A stretch of DNA of 64,000 bases, from positions 62,001-126,000 of the forward strand of contig NZ_MSSV01000002.1 of the NCBI RefSeq assembly GCF_002150505.1, written 5' to 3'. Made by a program: the position numbers and the translations under genes. Positions 8,827 through 18,444 of this stretch are shown here, piece after piece. The number at the start of each line of letters is the position of its first letter. Positions within the stretch are counted from its first letter, which is position 1. This stretch comes from Algoriphagus ratkowskyi. GTDB lineage: Bacteria; Bacteroidota; Bacteroidia; Cytophagales; Cyclobacteriaceae. Under the pieces are notes generated by a model that worked only from the letters and a program-made list of their open reading frames with translations, did no database searches and had not been told where the DNA came from.

Positions 8827-9996
8827 CTATTCTTGGGCAGTAGAATGGGTCTCATGCACTGAGATTAAATGAAGGTCGAAAAGAATTTGCTCCATTACTT
8901 TCTCATTTTCATTATTAGAATACTTCAAGGCAGTGCGGTTCGAATTTTCTTTCATCCTTTCAATTTCAGAGTTGGATAGTGCGTTTAGCATCGCTGCCAT
9001 TTCCTTTTCATCGAAGGACTTGGTGACAATACCATTATTCTCAGCTCTTACTATTTTTTCCATCTCTGGGGACGGTCCTATTGCAATGGCTAAACGAGCC
9101 TGAATAAACTCAAACAATTTATTAGGAAGTGCATTCGCATAATTAAAGTTTACCGGCTCCAAAATAAAAAGGCCTATATCAAAAGAGTTAATGAATGCAG
9201 AAATTTGAGTGGTTGGAACAGGTGTTAAAAATTCTACGTTTCGCCCGGACGCTAAGATTTTGAGCTCTTCAAAATACTTCTGATCAGTAGGCATTAGGAT
9301 AAGCTTCAACTCAAATCTTTGATCCAGTTGATCCATCATGAGAATCATTTTCTCGATTTTCCTGCTACGGATAGCAATTCCATGATGAACAATCTGGATC
9401 GTATCACCGATGGGTGAAGGGCTGAGATTTGATTCATATTCCGGTGTATTGAGAATCAATTCTGCTTTTACACCATATTCCTTTTGATAATCTTGTGCAA
9501 TACCATCACAGACGGTCAAAAACTTATCTGCTTGTGGAATGTAATTGGCGCAGACGTACTCCAAGAATCCTTTGTGAAACCATTTCCAGACAAAAACATC
9601 ACTAAATTCCTTCGCATATTGCTCGTGAGCATCGAAAATAACTTTAACATTGGGATGAGTTTCTTTCAATGCAATTGCCAATGGCCAAGTTTCTGCATCG
9701 TTAGCCACTATTAAATCAAAGCTTGAGGATTGATTTGCAAGCTCTTTAAAGCTACTGTGTTGTAGTGAGTCTTTTACCCTGAGCTTATATAACCCTGCGA
9801 CCATTACACCGAGTTTCATAGCTCTGGAAAATGGAGATTTCACTTTGATTAAAGGATAAAAAACGTGAGCCCCTTCATATGCCAAGCCACTGAGAACTAG
9901 TTCAAAGTCAATTTTTTTGAAAAATGATATCTGACGAAGCACTCTTGGATCTGAGTGCATCGTCGAATAAGACAATATTAGAACTCGTTTACTCAA
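8827..9996 (-). CDS. Glycosyltransferase family 4 protein (paralogue of the gene at 11878-13008)
   Basis: A 389-residue GT-B glycosyltransferase. It shares with the product of 11878-13008 the segments DIGLFILEP, NFNYANALPNKLFEFIQ and ARLAIAIGPSPEM near residues 272-312, as well as IVHHGIAIRSR. The two are clearly paralogues, and they flank the asparagine-synthase-like gene. The duplication probably gave two enzymes for different linkages of related sugars, which is inference. The start overlaps the end of the asnB-like gene by 4 bases, consistent with translational coupling. Confidence 0.85.
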   Translation of the reverse strand: MSKRVLILSYSTMHSDPRVLRQISFFKKIDFELVLSGLAYEGAHVFYPLIKVKSPFSRAMKLGVMVAGLYKLRVKDSLQHSSFKELANQSSSFDLIVANDAETWPLAIALKETHPNVKVIFDAHEQYAKEFSDVFVWKWFHKGFLEYVCANYIPQADKFLTVCDGIAQDYQKEYGVKAELILNTPEYESNLSPSPIGDTIQIVHHGIAIRSRKIEKMILMMDQLDQRFELKLILMPTDQKYFEELKILASGRNVEFLTPVPTTQISAFINSFDIGLFILEPVNFNYANALPNKLFEFIQARLAIAIGPSPEMEKIVRAENNGIVTKSFDEKEMAAMLNALSNSEIERMKENSNRTALKYSNNENEKVMEQILFDLHLISVHETHSTAQE

Positions 9997-11870
9997 GATT
10001 CATACATTTTTGCAACCATGAGATGACTCCAACTTCCGTCCCCTTGAGTATTTGCAGCTTGGGAGACTATAGGAAGATCTTTTGCCCCTAGCTTAAGAAT
10101 CCCTTCTTTACTTAGAACTTCTCGAGCTGCTCTGATTTTTTCTTGGCTTTTTGAACTCTCCATCCAGGATTTCTGAGGAGGCTCAAACCCTATCTTATCC
10201 TTTCTCCAGGTAATTTCCTCAGGTAAAAGTCCCTGAAAAGCTTCTCGCATCAGATATTTAGTCCAGCCATTGTGAATCTTGAATTCAGCAGGCATGGAGA
10301 ACACAAACTCAACTAGATCATGTGACAAAAATGGAAGCCTCACTTCACGGCTATGTGCCATAGAGTTACGGTCAGCATACCTAAGCAAAGTGGGCAATCC
10401 TACCTCAAAGGTTGAGAAGTAGAGATGGCTATTCAGGTTCCCCAAGTCAAAGTTAAAGTCATTGTATGCCTTCTTTTTATATTGGCCGAAAAAATCATCC
10501 GACATTAAAGTGGAGTTCTTCTTTTTATAATTGACCACTTTTCTTCCAACTTTATTAATCAAACTAGGAAAGCGAGATGCTACAGATTGCTTTAATCCTG
10601 GCTTGGCTACTTTCGCATTGATCTCATTTTGCTGATGAAGGTGCAGATAGGATGAAAACTCCTTTTCAAATTTGCTTCCAGATTTTTTTCTTATCTCATT
10701 GAAAAATGTGGTGAAATAAGGATGATAACCAGCTAGTATCTCATCCGCTCCCTGACCGTCTAGGAGCACCGTTACTCCATGTTTTTTTGCTAATTCATAG
10801 ACTTGGTACTGAACCAAGATGCTTGCCGATCCAAATGGCTCCTCTTGATGGTAGCATATTTTATCAAAAACGCCCTCCATCTCATCCATATCACTATAGA
10901 TCTCATGTGAGGTGATCCTAGTCTGCTCTCGAACTTTATCGATGAAATACCCTTCGTCTTTATGGAAATTTCTAAAACGCGCAGAGAAGGTGTTTTGGAT
11001 AGATTCAGGATGGTCCTTTAATAGGTCATCGATAGCGCAAACGACAAGAGAACTGTCAATTCCGCCAGATAAACTGGAACCCACTAATACGTCCGACCTA
11101 AGTCTTCTGCTTACTGATTCCATAAATAAGCTTCTAAACTTTTCTTTAGCCTCGGCTAGGCTTATCGAACGGTTCTGTTTCAATGGATCAATTCTCCAAT
11201 AATTTTTAATCTGGAATTTTCCATTTTTCCACACCAAATAATGGCCTGGCTCTAGTCTTCTTACACCTTTATAAAATGTTTGTCCTGAATCGGAGTGATT
11301 GTCCAGTAGATCATAATGGAGATAATTGAAAACCATTTCAGAATCTGGAATTTTCGATATTCCCAATGCCCAAAACTCTTTCATTTCAGATGCAAAGAAA
11401 AATGCTCCTTCTATTTGAGTATAGAAAAAAGGCTTTTCTCCGAATCGATCTCTTGCACAGAATACTTCACCGGTTTGCTTGTCATAAAGCGCAAAAGCAA
11501 ACATCCCATCTAAATCTTCGAGGCATCGTTCCCGCTTTAAATCGAAAAGAGCGAGTAGGACTTCCGTATCTGAGTGACTTCGAAACTGGTAACCATTTTT
11601 GATTAGCCTCTCTTTTATTTCAAGGTAATTGTAAATCTCTCCATTAAAGGTCAAGGTATAGCGATCAAGGTAATGCATAGGTTGCGCACCTGATTCGCTA
11701 AGATCTAGAATCGAAAGTCTTCGATGACCAAAGCCAACCTTGCCATCCTCGCTGACCCAGTGGCCCGAGCCATCTGGTCCACGGTGGATTATTGAGTTGG
11801 TCATATTCACCAATTTTTCTTTGCTTACTTGATTAGGGTTTTCAGAAAGTATTCCCGCTATTCCGCACAT
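9993..11870 (-). CDS. AsnB-like glutamine-dependent amidotransferase
   Basis: A 625-residue, two-domain protein. The class II glutaminase domain has nucleophile Cys2 (MCGIAGI), HRGPDGSG (29-36), HRRLSILDLS (49-58) and FNGEIYNY (75-82). The synthetase domain has the ATP pyrophosphatase loop SGGIDSS (268-274), and all key residues look intact. The family includes asparagine synthetase B. Related enzymes in O-antigen loci (WbpS type) amidate uronic acids. Because it sits between two glycosyltransferase genes in a locus that makes uronic acids, amidation of a capsule uronate is the preferred inference. Ordinary asparagine synthesis cannot be excluded. It lies 7 bases downstream of one glycosyltransferase gene and overlaps the other by 4 bases. 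Confidence 0.88.
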   Translation of the reverse strand: MCGIAGILSENPNQVSKEKLVNMTNSIIHRGPDGSGHWVSEDGKVGFGHRRLSILDLSESGAQPMHYLDRYTLTFNGEIYNYLEIKERLIKNGYQFRSHSDTEVLLALFDLKRERCLEDLDGMFAFALYDKQTGEVFCARDRFGEKPFFYTQIEGAFFFASEMKEFWALGISKIPDSEMVFNYLHYDLLDNHSDSGQTFYKGVRRLEPGHYLVWKNGKFQIKNYWRIDPLKQNRSISLAEAKEKFRSLFMESVSRRLRSDVLVGSSLSGGIDSSLVVCAIDDLLKDHPESIQNTFSARFRNFHKDEGYFIDKVREQTRITSHEIYSDMDEMEGVFDKICYHQEEPFGSASILVQYQVYELAKKHGVTVLLDGQGADEILAGYHPYFTTFFNEIRKKSGSKFEKEFSSYLHLHQQNEINAKVAKPGLKQSVASRFPSLINKVGRKVVNYKKKNSTLMSDDFFGQYKKKAYNDFNFDLGNLNSHLYFSTFEVGLPTLLRYADRNSMAHSREVRLPFLSHDLVEFVFSMPAEFKIHNGWTKYLMREAFQGLLPEEITWRKDKIGFEPPQKSWMESSKSQEKIRAAREVLSKEGILKLGAKDLPIVSQAANTQGDGSWSHLMVAKMYES

Positions 11871-11877
11871 AGAAATA

Positions 11878-13008
11878 TCAATTATTTAAACTTTGTATAG
11901 AACTTAATAATAGGCTGTTGTATTGTTCTGCATTTAATTCCATGGCTGCCTGATTAGAATTACGCTTAAATGTATTAATCTCATCATGTGACAACTTGCT
12001 TAATAGTGAATGCATGGACTCTACTGAGAAATCGCTTGAAACAATACCTAATTCATATTCCTTCACCACATTAGCCATTTCTGGAGAAGGGCCTACGGCT
12101 ATCGCTAATCGAGCTTGAATAAATTCAAAAAACTTGTTTGGCAAAGCATGCAGATAGTTGAAGTTGGCAGGAGGAAGTAGAAACAAGCCAATGTCGTACT
12201 CACTAATTGACGAAACTATGTCATCAAACGCTACTGGAGGTATTATTCTTACGTTCGTGTAATTTGAAGCAAGTGCAGTTAACTTGTCGAAGTATGCTTG
12301 ATCCTGATATACAAGCATCATATCTAGCTCATAATTAACTTCTAACCGACCTGCTAACTCAATCATATTTTCCAGACTTCGCTCTTTAATTGCTACTCCA
12401 TGATGAATCATCCGGATTTTACCATCTGAGCGAAGCTTAGGTTTCAGATTCGGATAATAGGGCCCAGCATTAGGGATAATTATGGAATCTCTACCATAAG
12501 CAGTTTTACATTCCTGCCCTATTCCTTCACAAACATTAATTAGTAAATCAATTTTGGGAAGATGGGTACGGTAAATATGATCGTGAATCTTACCCCAAGT
12601 AGACTTCCATCGTTGGTCACTTTCGAATTCTTTAGGGTGAAATTCGTGCGCATTGAAAACCAATTTGTATTGGCGGTTTGCTTTGGAAAAATAGGACAAA
12701 TATGCTCCAGGATGCACGATCACTATATCAGGATTCGTTTCTCTAATCAATCGATCAATTTTTGATTGAATAGATGGATACCTTCCTTTGAATACTCTCC
12801 CTAAGGATAAAACTCTAAAGATTTTGCCCAGCGTATATTCAAAGCTAGAAAGCACGAATTTCTCAGCATCGATGTATTCAATGTTTTTATCGTGGGGTGG
12901 TGTAATGCCAGTGGCTATAATTTCAAAATTGTTTTTTAACGCATCAATTTCACGAATAACACGTGGCGCATTATGAAGAGGATTTATTGTGAAAATTAAT
13001 ATTTTCAT
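11878..13008 (-). CDS. Glycosyltransferase family 4 protein (paralogue of the gene at 8827-9996)
   Basis: A 376-residue GT-B enzyme. It has FNAHEFHPKEF around residue 120 and MIHHGVAIKERSLENM around 200. The C-terminal DIGLFLLPP, NFNYLHALPNKFFEFIQ and ARLAIAVGPSPEM blocks closely match the gene on the other side of the asnB-like gene. It is cytoplasmic with no signal peptide. The donor and acceptor are unknown. It begins 3 bases after the stop of the flippase gene, inside the same leftward operon. Confidence 0.85.
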   Translation of the reverse strand: MKILIFTINPLHNAPRVIREIDALKNNFEIIATGITPPHDKNIEYIDAEKFVLSSFEYTLGKIFRVLSLGRVFKGRYPSIQSKIDRLIRETNPDIVIVHPGAYLSYFSKANRQYKLVFNAHEFHPKEFESDQRWKSTWGKIHDHIYRTHLPKIDLLINVCEGIGQECKTAYGRDSIIIPNAGPYYPNLKPKLRSDGKIRMIHHGVAIKERSLENMIELAGRLEVNYELDMMLVYQDQAYFDKLTALASNYTNVRIIPPVAFDDIVSSISEYDIGLFLLPPANFNYLHALPNKFFEFIQARLAIAVGPSPEMANVVKEYELGIVSSDFSVESMHSLLSKLSHDEINTFKRNSNQAAMELNAEQYNSLLLSSIQSLNN

Positions 13009-13011
13009 AAA

Positions 13012-14475
13012 CTAACGGACACTATACCGAACTTTTAAAATTGACTTAATCTTATAAAGTTCCTCTTTATTAACCCAAGCAATAAGAAAAAATGTCACAA
13101 GTAATAGAATCACTTTCAGAAGTATAGTACTGAAAAAACCAACTATTGGGAGGTGGTAGGAAGCAATCGAGCAGGCGATGAATGCTGCAAAAACCGCCAA
13201 ATTTTTTAAAAACTTATACGGGATAAAATAAAGCTGCTGGGATTTCCAGAACATATAAATAGGAATAATTAATTGAGCTATACAAATAGCAAAAGCAGCA
13301 CCTTCCTTACCATAGAGCGGAATTAAAAACAGATTTAAAGCCACGAGGAGACCGGCAGAAAGTAAGCTAATCATCCCAAGTGGAGCGGTCTTTTTAGCTA
13401 TCGAAGCTCCTAGCCCTGCAATATTTGTAAGCCCCATCAACAAATAATTGAAAGTCAACATACTAGCTACTAGTGCAGCTCCATAATATGCTGGTGTAGT
13501 AAGAAGGACTAAAGCCTCAAATGCAAATACTGAAATAAGTGTGCAGATAAACCCTATCACAAATACATACAATTGAAGAGAAGCGGCATAAATTTCTTTT
13601 GCATGAGGCTGGCTTAAAATAGAAAAAGCAAAAGGTGACCAAGCTTGTTGAAAAGAGGTAGTTGCCAGTGCAGAAACTGCAGCAATACTAATTCCTATTT
13701 GGTACAACCCTACCTCACTTTTGGGAAGAAATTCATTGATAAAAAATACGCCGGACAAATTCACTACCCAATAACCTAAGCTAGCAGGAACGAATGGCAA
13801 GGCATACCGTAGCATTTCTTTAAACTTGACCCAATCAAACCAGCTAGGAAGCCCAATCCAAGTATATAAAAAATAAATAGCTACAGGTAGGGTCAAAATG
13901 GCTCCCCATAGCTGAGCGTAATAAACTCCTGCTACACCTTTTTTAAGAATTACTACAAAAAGTATGTTAAAGCCAATAAGAATTAAACTCTGGTAAAGAG
14001 ACAAAAACACTGCTCTTCTTGCCTTTCTTTCGAATCTCAACACATTGACTCCTATAGAAGGCAACACCAATAGAGGCAGGGTCAAGGCTAAAAGCTTGAT
14101 CAAATAAGCCCCATCAGCATAATCATCTAGAACTAGTGCTGCCCAATAATTTGCAGTGAAGAAGAAAAAAACGGTGGCTATTACCGAAATAAATAAATAA
14201 AACCAAAGCCAAGTATTAATTATTCTCTTCCGCTCCTCACTTACTTCAGTATCATAAAACCAACGTGCAGTGGAATTATCCATTGCGAAGACCAAAAAGA
14301 TAGTAATCAGTATAAATGCATTTGTTAATACACCTATTACTCCGTAATCATCTGGAGTATATACTCTAGTATAGATGGGTGTAAGAAATACACCTATAAA
14401 GCGGGTTAAAATTCCTGAAAGACCATAGATCAAGCTATCAGAAGCTAGATTTTTCAGATTTTTCAGTACACTCAT
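13012..14475 (-). CDS. Wzx-type polysaccharide flippase
   Basis: A 487-residue polytopic membrane protein with about 12-14 hydrophobic segments. The N-terminus has SDSLIYGLSGILTRFIGVFLTPIYTRVYTPDDYG, split over residues 13-46. This is the typical start of MOP-superfamily oligosaccharide flippases of the Wzx/RfbX kind. They move undecaprenyl-diphosphate-linked repeat units from the cytoplasmic to the periplasmic face. With Wzy-, Wzz- and Wza-type proteins encoded nearby, the locus follows a Wzx/Wzy-dependent scheme. It overlaps the upstream wecF-like gene by 4 bases. Confidence 0.88.
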   Translation of the reverse strand: MSVLKNLKNLASDSLIYGLSGILTRFIGVFLTPIYTRVYTPDDYGVIGVLTNAFILITIFLVFAMDNSTARWFYDTEVSEERKRIINTWLWFYLFISVIATVFFFFTANYWAALVLDDYADGAYLIKLLALTLPLLVLPSIGVNVLRFERKARRAVFLSLYQSLILIGFNILFVVILKKGVAGVYYAQLWGAILTLPVAIYFLYTWIGLPSWFDWVKFKEMLRYALPFVPASLGYWVVNLSGVFFINEFLPKSEVGLYQIGISIAAVSALATTSFQQAWSPFAFSILSQPHAKEIYAASLQLYVFVIGFICTLISVFAFEALVLLTTPAYYGAALVASMLTFNYLLMGLTNIAGLGASIAKKTAPLGMISLLSAGLLVALNLFLIPLYGKEGAAFAICIAQLIIPIYMFWKSQQLYFIPYKFLKNLAVFAAFIACSIASYHLPIVGFFSTILLKVILLLVTFFLIAWVNKEELYKIKSILKVRYSVR

Positions 14476-15608
14476 TTATCTTTACTCATTGACCCCAAGT
14501 ACATTCTCTCGTAGCTTTCTGCTATCTTATCTTCACTGAAGAATTTGAGGATCAAATTTCTGTTTACTAATCGATCTTGTTCGTTTAAAATATTTCCTAG
14601 TGAGTTATTTGAAAGGTCTTCTAGCGAAAAAAGCAAAAATCCTTTATCACTTAGATTAACATAAATGGAGTTCTCCTTCGGTAAAAAAATCTTCACTCCT
14701 AAAAATAACAAGCCCAAGATATTCCCAAAAGCCTGCTGAACTTTCAAAAAGAACACTGCAAAACCAACCTCTGTGAGCATATTGTAGTATTCAAACTTTG
14801 GTAAAAAAGCTGTACGCGGTTGGAATTTTTCTCCAAAGGCATCTCTGCCTGCTGAGATAACAGCTTGGATATATGTCTCATTTCCATAAGAAAGTGGGCA
14901 GAGAATATCATGCGTTACTCCAGATTCCTGTAAAAACTCAATTGCATCTAGGTGATTGTTTTCTAATGCACCTGAATGTCCAAGTAGTAGCTTCTCCCCT
15001 TTTGATTGAATTGTGGAAAATGATTTTACCTCAAATAATTCGTTAACGGATAAAATAGTATGAGGGATAATATCATAGCTTTTCCTAAAAGTGTTTTCTG
15101 CTTCTTCTACATCTTTCAGAAAACCCGTCCCAATATATTTTATCCTCTGAAAAGACTTTTTATAATCATAGGAATTGACCTTTCCCAATTTACTTTTTAG
15201 CCTTTCCTTAAATCTACTATTAGACTTTATTTTATCAGAATTAGCTTCTATCCAAGCTAGATTCATTTTGAAATAAAGAGACTTTGTATAAAATTTTGAA
15301 TTATATAGATCTCCACTCCAAAGTATCCATACCAGTTTCTCAGAAGCTATCTTAAATTTCTCGACAAAATAACCGGTCTCTTGATTGTGATAATGGATGA
15401 CAACTCTGTCATATTTGTTCGTGTCGTTGAAGAATTCAAGGTACTCGCTAGAGCCAGATAGCAAAAACTTGCACACTGAAGATTTAATATGGTTCCTCTC
15501 CACGCTGAAGCACACAAAGTCACATTGATTGCCATTGAGGAGCTGCACTTTATGAATAATCCAATCTGCATACGGGGAGTCAGGAAGTATAACTAATACT
15601 TTCCTCAT
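14472..15608 (-). CDS. WecF-like Fuc4NAc transferase (GT56 family)
   Basis: This 378-residue protein resembles E. coli WecF (about 359 residues), TDP-N-acetylfucosamine:lipid II N-acetylfucosaminyltransferase. Matching features from memory of that family are LLLGHSGALENNHLDAIEFL (about 210-229), the following ILCPLSYGNETYI, FLPKFEYYNML and QQAFGNILGLLFLGVKIFL near the C-terminus. WecF adds Fuc4NAc to an undecaprenyl-diphosphate-linked disaccharide in enterobacterial common antigen. The gene directly follows and overlaps by 4 bases a wecE-like aminotransferase gene, which supports a 4-amino-sugar donor. No rmlA/rmlB genes are in the window. The family call is good; the precise donor is inferred. 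Confidence 0.75.
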   Translation of the reverse strand: MRKVLVILPDSPYADWIIHKVQLLNGNQCDFVCFSVERNHIKSSVCKFLLSGSSEYLEFFNDTNKYDRVVIHYHNQETGYFVEKFKIASEKLVWILWSGDLYNSKFYTKSLYFKMNLAWIEANSDKIKSNSRFKERLKSKLGKVNSYDYKKSFQRIKYIGTGFLKDVEEAENTFRKSYDIIPHTILSVNELFEVKSFSTIQSKGEKLLLGHSGALENNHLDAIEFLQESGVTHDILCPLSYGNETYIQAVISAGRDAFGEKFQPRTAFLPKFEYYNMLTEVGFAVFFLKVQQAFGNILGLLFLGVKIFLPKENSIYVNLSDKGFLLFSLEDLSNNSLGNILNEQDRLVNRNLILKFFSEDKIAESYERMYLGSMSKDK

Positions 15609-16747
15609 TTAGGCAGGATAGAGATTAAGGAATCTATTACAAGGTCTTGATCTTCCTTTTCCAAATCAACAAACAAGGGTAATCTCAAGAGGCAATTAGA
15701 AAAGTGGTCGGAATTCCCAAGAATTCTTCCATCATGGCAACTTGTATAGAATTCGCTAGAATGAAGGCTGAGATAATGAAAAACCGCCCAAACCCCACGT
15801 GATTTGAGTTCCTTTATAATATGATCTCGTCTTTCCAGAGTAAAGCAATCAATATAGAATAGATGCGCGTTGTTAGTGGAGTAATCCGGGATTGAACATG
15901 TTTTAATCTGCCCAGTTTGTACTAGTAACTTCAACCCTTCTTTATATTTTTCCCAAATGTTAATTCGCGTTTGCTGGATATGATCCATGTGCTCTAGCTG
16001 AGCCCATAGAAAAGCAGCGGTAATCTCTGATGGCAAAAACGAAGAACCAATATCGACCCAACTGTACTTTGCCACCTCTCCTCTAAAGAATGCTGTTCTA
16101 TTGGTGCCTTTTTCCCAGATTATCTCTGCCCGGTCTAAAAGATCAGGATCTGAGACAACAAGCATCCCTCCTTCTCCAGAAATGATATTTTTAGTGTCAT
16201 GAAAAGAAAACGTAGCCATGTGACCTATGGAACCTAGCGCTTTCTTTTGACCGTTTGAATCTATAAAATAATTATCAATAGCCTGTGCAGCATCTTCCAC
16301 CACAAAAAGTTGATGTCTATCTGCAATCTCCATAATCTGATCCATTTTACAGGCTACACCAGCATAATGAACTACTACTATGGCTTTGGTACGAGGAGTG
16401 ATAAGCTCTTCAATCAATGAAACATCCATTGCTGGATGATCAGGCAAGCTATCAACGAACCTTATTTTTGCACCTCTAAGCACGAAGGCATTAGCAGTGG
16501 ATACAAAGGTATAAGATGGCATGATCACCTCATCCCCTGGCTCAATATTCAAAAGAATAGCGGCCATCTCTAGGGCATCAGTGCATGAATTTGTCAAAAG
16601 ACATTTTTTGAATCCATACTTCTCTTCAAAAAATGTTTGACATAACTTTGTGTATTTACCATTACCAGAGATTTTCCCCGACGCAATAGCATCTGCTATA
16701 TACTCTAGTTCTTTGCCTGTCTTGAATGGCTTATTAAATGGAATCAT
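15605..16747 (-). CDS. wecE: WecE-like dTDP-4-amino-4,6-dideoxygalactose transaminase
   Basis: A 380-residue PLP-dependent aminotransferase of the DegT/DnrJ/EryC1/StrS family. It opens MIPFNKPF and has GDEVIMPSYTFVSTANAFVL (71-90), VVHYAGVACKMD (125-136), the PLP lysine in SFHDTKN (Lys186) and EKGTNRTAFFRG. These match the E. coli WecE/RffA subgroup closely, not the WbpE subgroup encoded at 18445. The enzyme transfers an amino group from glutamate to dTDP-4-keto-6-deoxyglucose to give dTDP-Fuc4N. The coupled wecF-like gene supports this. The acetyl group could come from the PglD-like enzyme at 20730. Confidence 0.88.
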   Translation of the reverse strand: MIPFNKPFKTGKELEYIADAIASGKISGNGKYTKLCQTFFEEKYGFKKCLLTNSCTDALEMAAILLNIEPGDEVIMPSYTFVSTANAFVLRGAKIRFVDSLPDHPAMDVSLIEELITPRTKAIVVVHYAGVACKMDQIMEIADRHQLFVVEDAAQAIDNYFIDSNGQKKALGSIGHMATFSFHDTKNIISGEGGMLVVSDPDLLDRAEIIWEKGTNRTAFFRGEVAKYSWVDIGSSFLPSEITAAFLWAQLEHMDHIQQTRINIWEKYKEGLKLLVQTGQIKTCSIPDYSTNNAHLFYIDCFTLERRDHIIKELKSRGVWAVFHYLSLHSSEFYTSCHDGRILGNSDHFSNCLLRLPLFVDLEKEDQDLVIDSLISILPK

Positions 16748-16815
16748 TGAGAAATTAAAACAACATTTTTAGAAATACATGAAGAAGAAATAGCACAGCT
16801 CAAAAGCCAAAAACA

Positions 16816-17784
16816 TTAGGTTGCCGAAAACGGATGCTTTGCCAATTCTCCAGCTGCCAAAGGATGATAATCACCCTTTAAGCCTATAGGTTCTGCATGT
16901 CTGATATGCTGCACGATTTCGATACTTGGCCTTGCTTCTTCTAATCCGAAGCCTTTTCCTTCTAATATATGCTGGTAACTGTGTGTGTGAAGCTCTGTAA
17001 ATCCATCGCTGAATTCAATTTCAGTGCCTTCCATGGTTAGCGATCGGTAAGTTCTTCCTCCTCGTGTTTTTACTGCGTCTGGCAGAGTATCTTCATTTAT
17101 GCTCAAAAACCAACGAATTCTAGCTCTTTCTAATTCGAAATAACCTGCTGCTCTGTCATGGGTATGTAAATGGACCACATTTTTCTTTACCGACCCAAAT
17201 ACCCAGGTAAGCATATCATAAAAGTGAACGCCAATGTTGGTAGCAATGCCTCCAGATTTGCTCACATCACCTTTCCAAGATGTATAGTACCAATTTCCTC
17301 TAGAAGTAATGTAAGCTAAATCAACATCATATATTTTATCCGCTGGACCTTCTTCTATTTGTTTCTTAAGCGCAATAATGGAGGAATGTAACCGCAACTG
17401 AAGGATATTGAACACACGTGTACCGTGCTCCTTCTCCACCTCTGACAAAGCATCGATATTCCAAGGATTTAGCACTAATGGTTTCTCACAAATAACATTA
17501 GCTCCTACACGCAATCCAAAACGAATATGTGAATCATGGAGGTAATTTGGTGAGCATATACTTACATAATCAATAGGGTTGTTAGACCTTTTTAATTTCT
17601 CAACATGCCTGTCGAAACGCTCAAACTCGGTAAAAAAAGCAGCCTCTGGAAAGTGACTATCCATCACACCTACACTGTCAAATTTATCATATGCTGCCGA
17701 CAGCGTGTTTCCTGTATCTTTTACTGCTTTCATGTGTCGAGGAGCAATGTATCCTGCGGCACCTATCAATGCAAAATTCTTCAT
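16816..17784 (-). CDS. wbpB: WbpB-like UDP-HexNAcA 3-dehydrogenase (Gfo/Idh/MocA family)
   Basis: A 322-residue NAD-dependent oxidoreductase. The start used here gives MKNFALIGAAGYIAPRHMKA, the typical WbpB N-terminus; an ATG 20 codons upstream would overlap the wbpD-like gene by 58 bases and adds a non-family extension. Other family marks are DYVSICSPNYLH, CEKPLVLNP and SKSGGIATNIGVHFYDML (split), plus HLHTHDRAAGYFELERARI. WbpB oxidises C3 of UDP-GlcNAcA, passing electrons to 2-oxoglutarate via bound NAD. The next steps are done by WbpE and WbpD, encoded immediately upstream in the operon. The gap to the wbpD-like gene is 2 bases. Confidence 0.88.
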   Translation of the reverse strand: MKNFALIGAAGYIAPRHMKAVKDTGNTLSAAYDKFDSVGVMDSHFPEAAFFTEFERFDRHVEKLKRSNNPIDYVSICSPNYLHDSHIRFGLRVGANVICEKPLVLNPWNIDALSEVEKEHGTRVFNILQLRLHSSIIALKKQIEEGPADKIYDVDLAYITSRGNWYYTSWKGDVSKSGGIATNIGVHFYDMLTWVFGSVKKNVVHLHTHDRAAGYFELERARIRWFLSINEDTLPDAVKTRGGRTYRSLTMEGTEIEFSDGFTELHTHSYQHILEGKGFGLEEARPSIEIVQHIRHAEPIGLKGDYHPLAAGELAKHPFSAT

Positions 17785-17786
17785 TC

Positions 17787-18359
17787 TTAAAGTTTGGTTA
17801 CTTGATTGTTTTGAAGCACATAGCGATCGCCTGTTTCTTTGCACTCAGCTTCACCTTGCTCATTAAAAACTAACTTACTTCCAAATTCGCTCATCCAACC
17901 CATTTGTCGGGCAGGATTACCTACCATTAAGGCATAGGCAGGAACGTTTTTGGTGATTACTGAACCGGCACCTACAAAAGCAAACGAACCGATGTCATGT
18001 CCACATACAATCGTCGCGTTAGCACCAATGCTGGCACCTTTTCCCACATGTGTTTTGGCATATTCTGACTTCCGGTTCACCGCACTTCTTGGGTTGATCA
18101 CGTTAGTGAAAACCATCGATGGACCTAGAAACACATCATCATCACATGTCACTCCAGTATAAATAGAAACGTTGTTTTGAACCTTTACATTGTTGCCCAA
18201 GACCACTCCTGGCGAAACAACTACATTCTGACCGAGGTTACATCCTTTCCCTAATTTACAATTAGGCATCACATGCGAAAAATGCCAGATTTTAGTTCCA
18301 GCTCCGATTTCACAGCCTTCATCTATGTAGGCACTTTCATGTGCAAAATATTCTTTCAT
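17787..18359 (-). CDS. wbpD: WbpD-like N-acetyltransferase (left-handed beta-helix)
   Basis: A 190-residue hexapeptide-repeat acyltransferase. It opens [21 protein letters not shown] and shows repeated [LIV]-G-x4 turns to about residue 150. [21 protein letters not shown] (split) and [20 protein letters not shown] are WbpD-like. WbpD acetylates the 3-amino group made by WbpE to give UDP-GlcNAc(3NAc)A, a precursor of diacetamido-uronic acids. It is cytoplasmic and probably a trimer. It lies 85 bases after the wbpE-like gene and 2 bases before the wbpB-like gene, so the three form one module. Confidence 0.88.
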   Translation of the reverse strand: MKEYFAHESAYIDEGCEIGAGTKIWHFSHVMPNCKLGKGCNLGQNVVVSPGVVLGNNVKVQNNVSIYTGVTCDDDVFLGPSMVFTNVINPRSAVNRKSEYAKTHVGKGASIGANATIVCGHDIGSFAFVGAGSVITKNVPAYALMVGNPARQMGWMSEFGSKLVFNEQGEAECKETGDRYVLQNNQVTKL

Positions 18360-18444
18360 CTATCTATTGATTTTTATGTGGTCGGATTGTCGATCTAGCG
18401 CGATTGAAATAACATGCTAAATTACATTAGTGCCACGCTAAATT

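Noticed and set aside
12426..12440. GAGCGAAGCTTAGG resembling part of the leader element (also GCGAAGCG near 33938)
   Set aside because: Only the 8-base 3' part matches, and both sites lie inside coding sequence; treated as chance.
17784..17844. A 20-codon longer start for the wbpB-like gene
   Set aside because: The extension overlaps the wbpD-like gene by 58 bases and has no family similarity; MKNFALIGAAG is the normal N-terminus.
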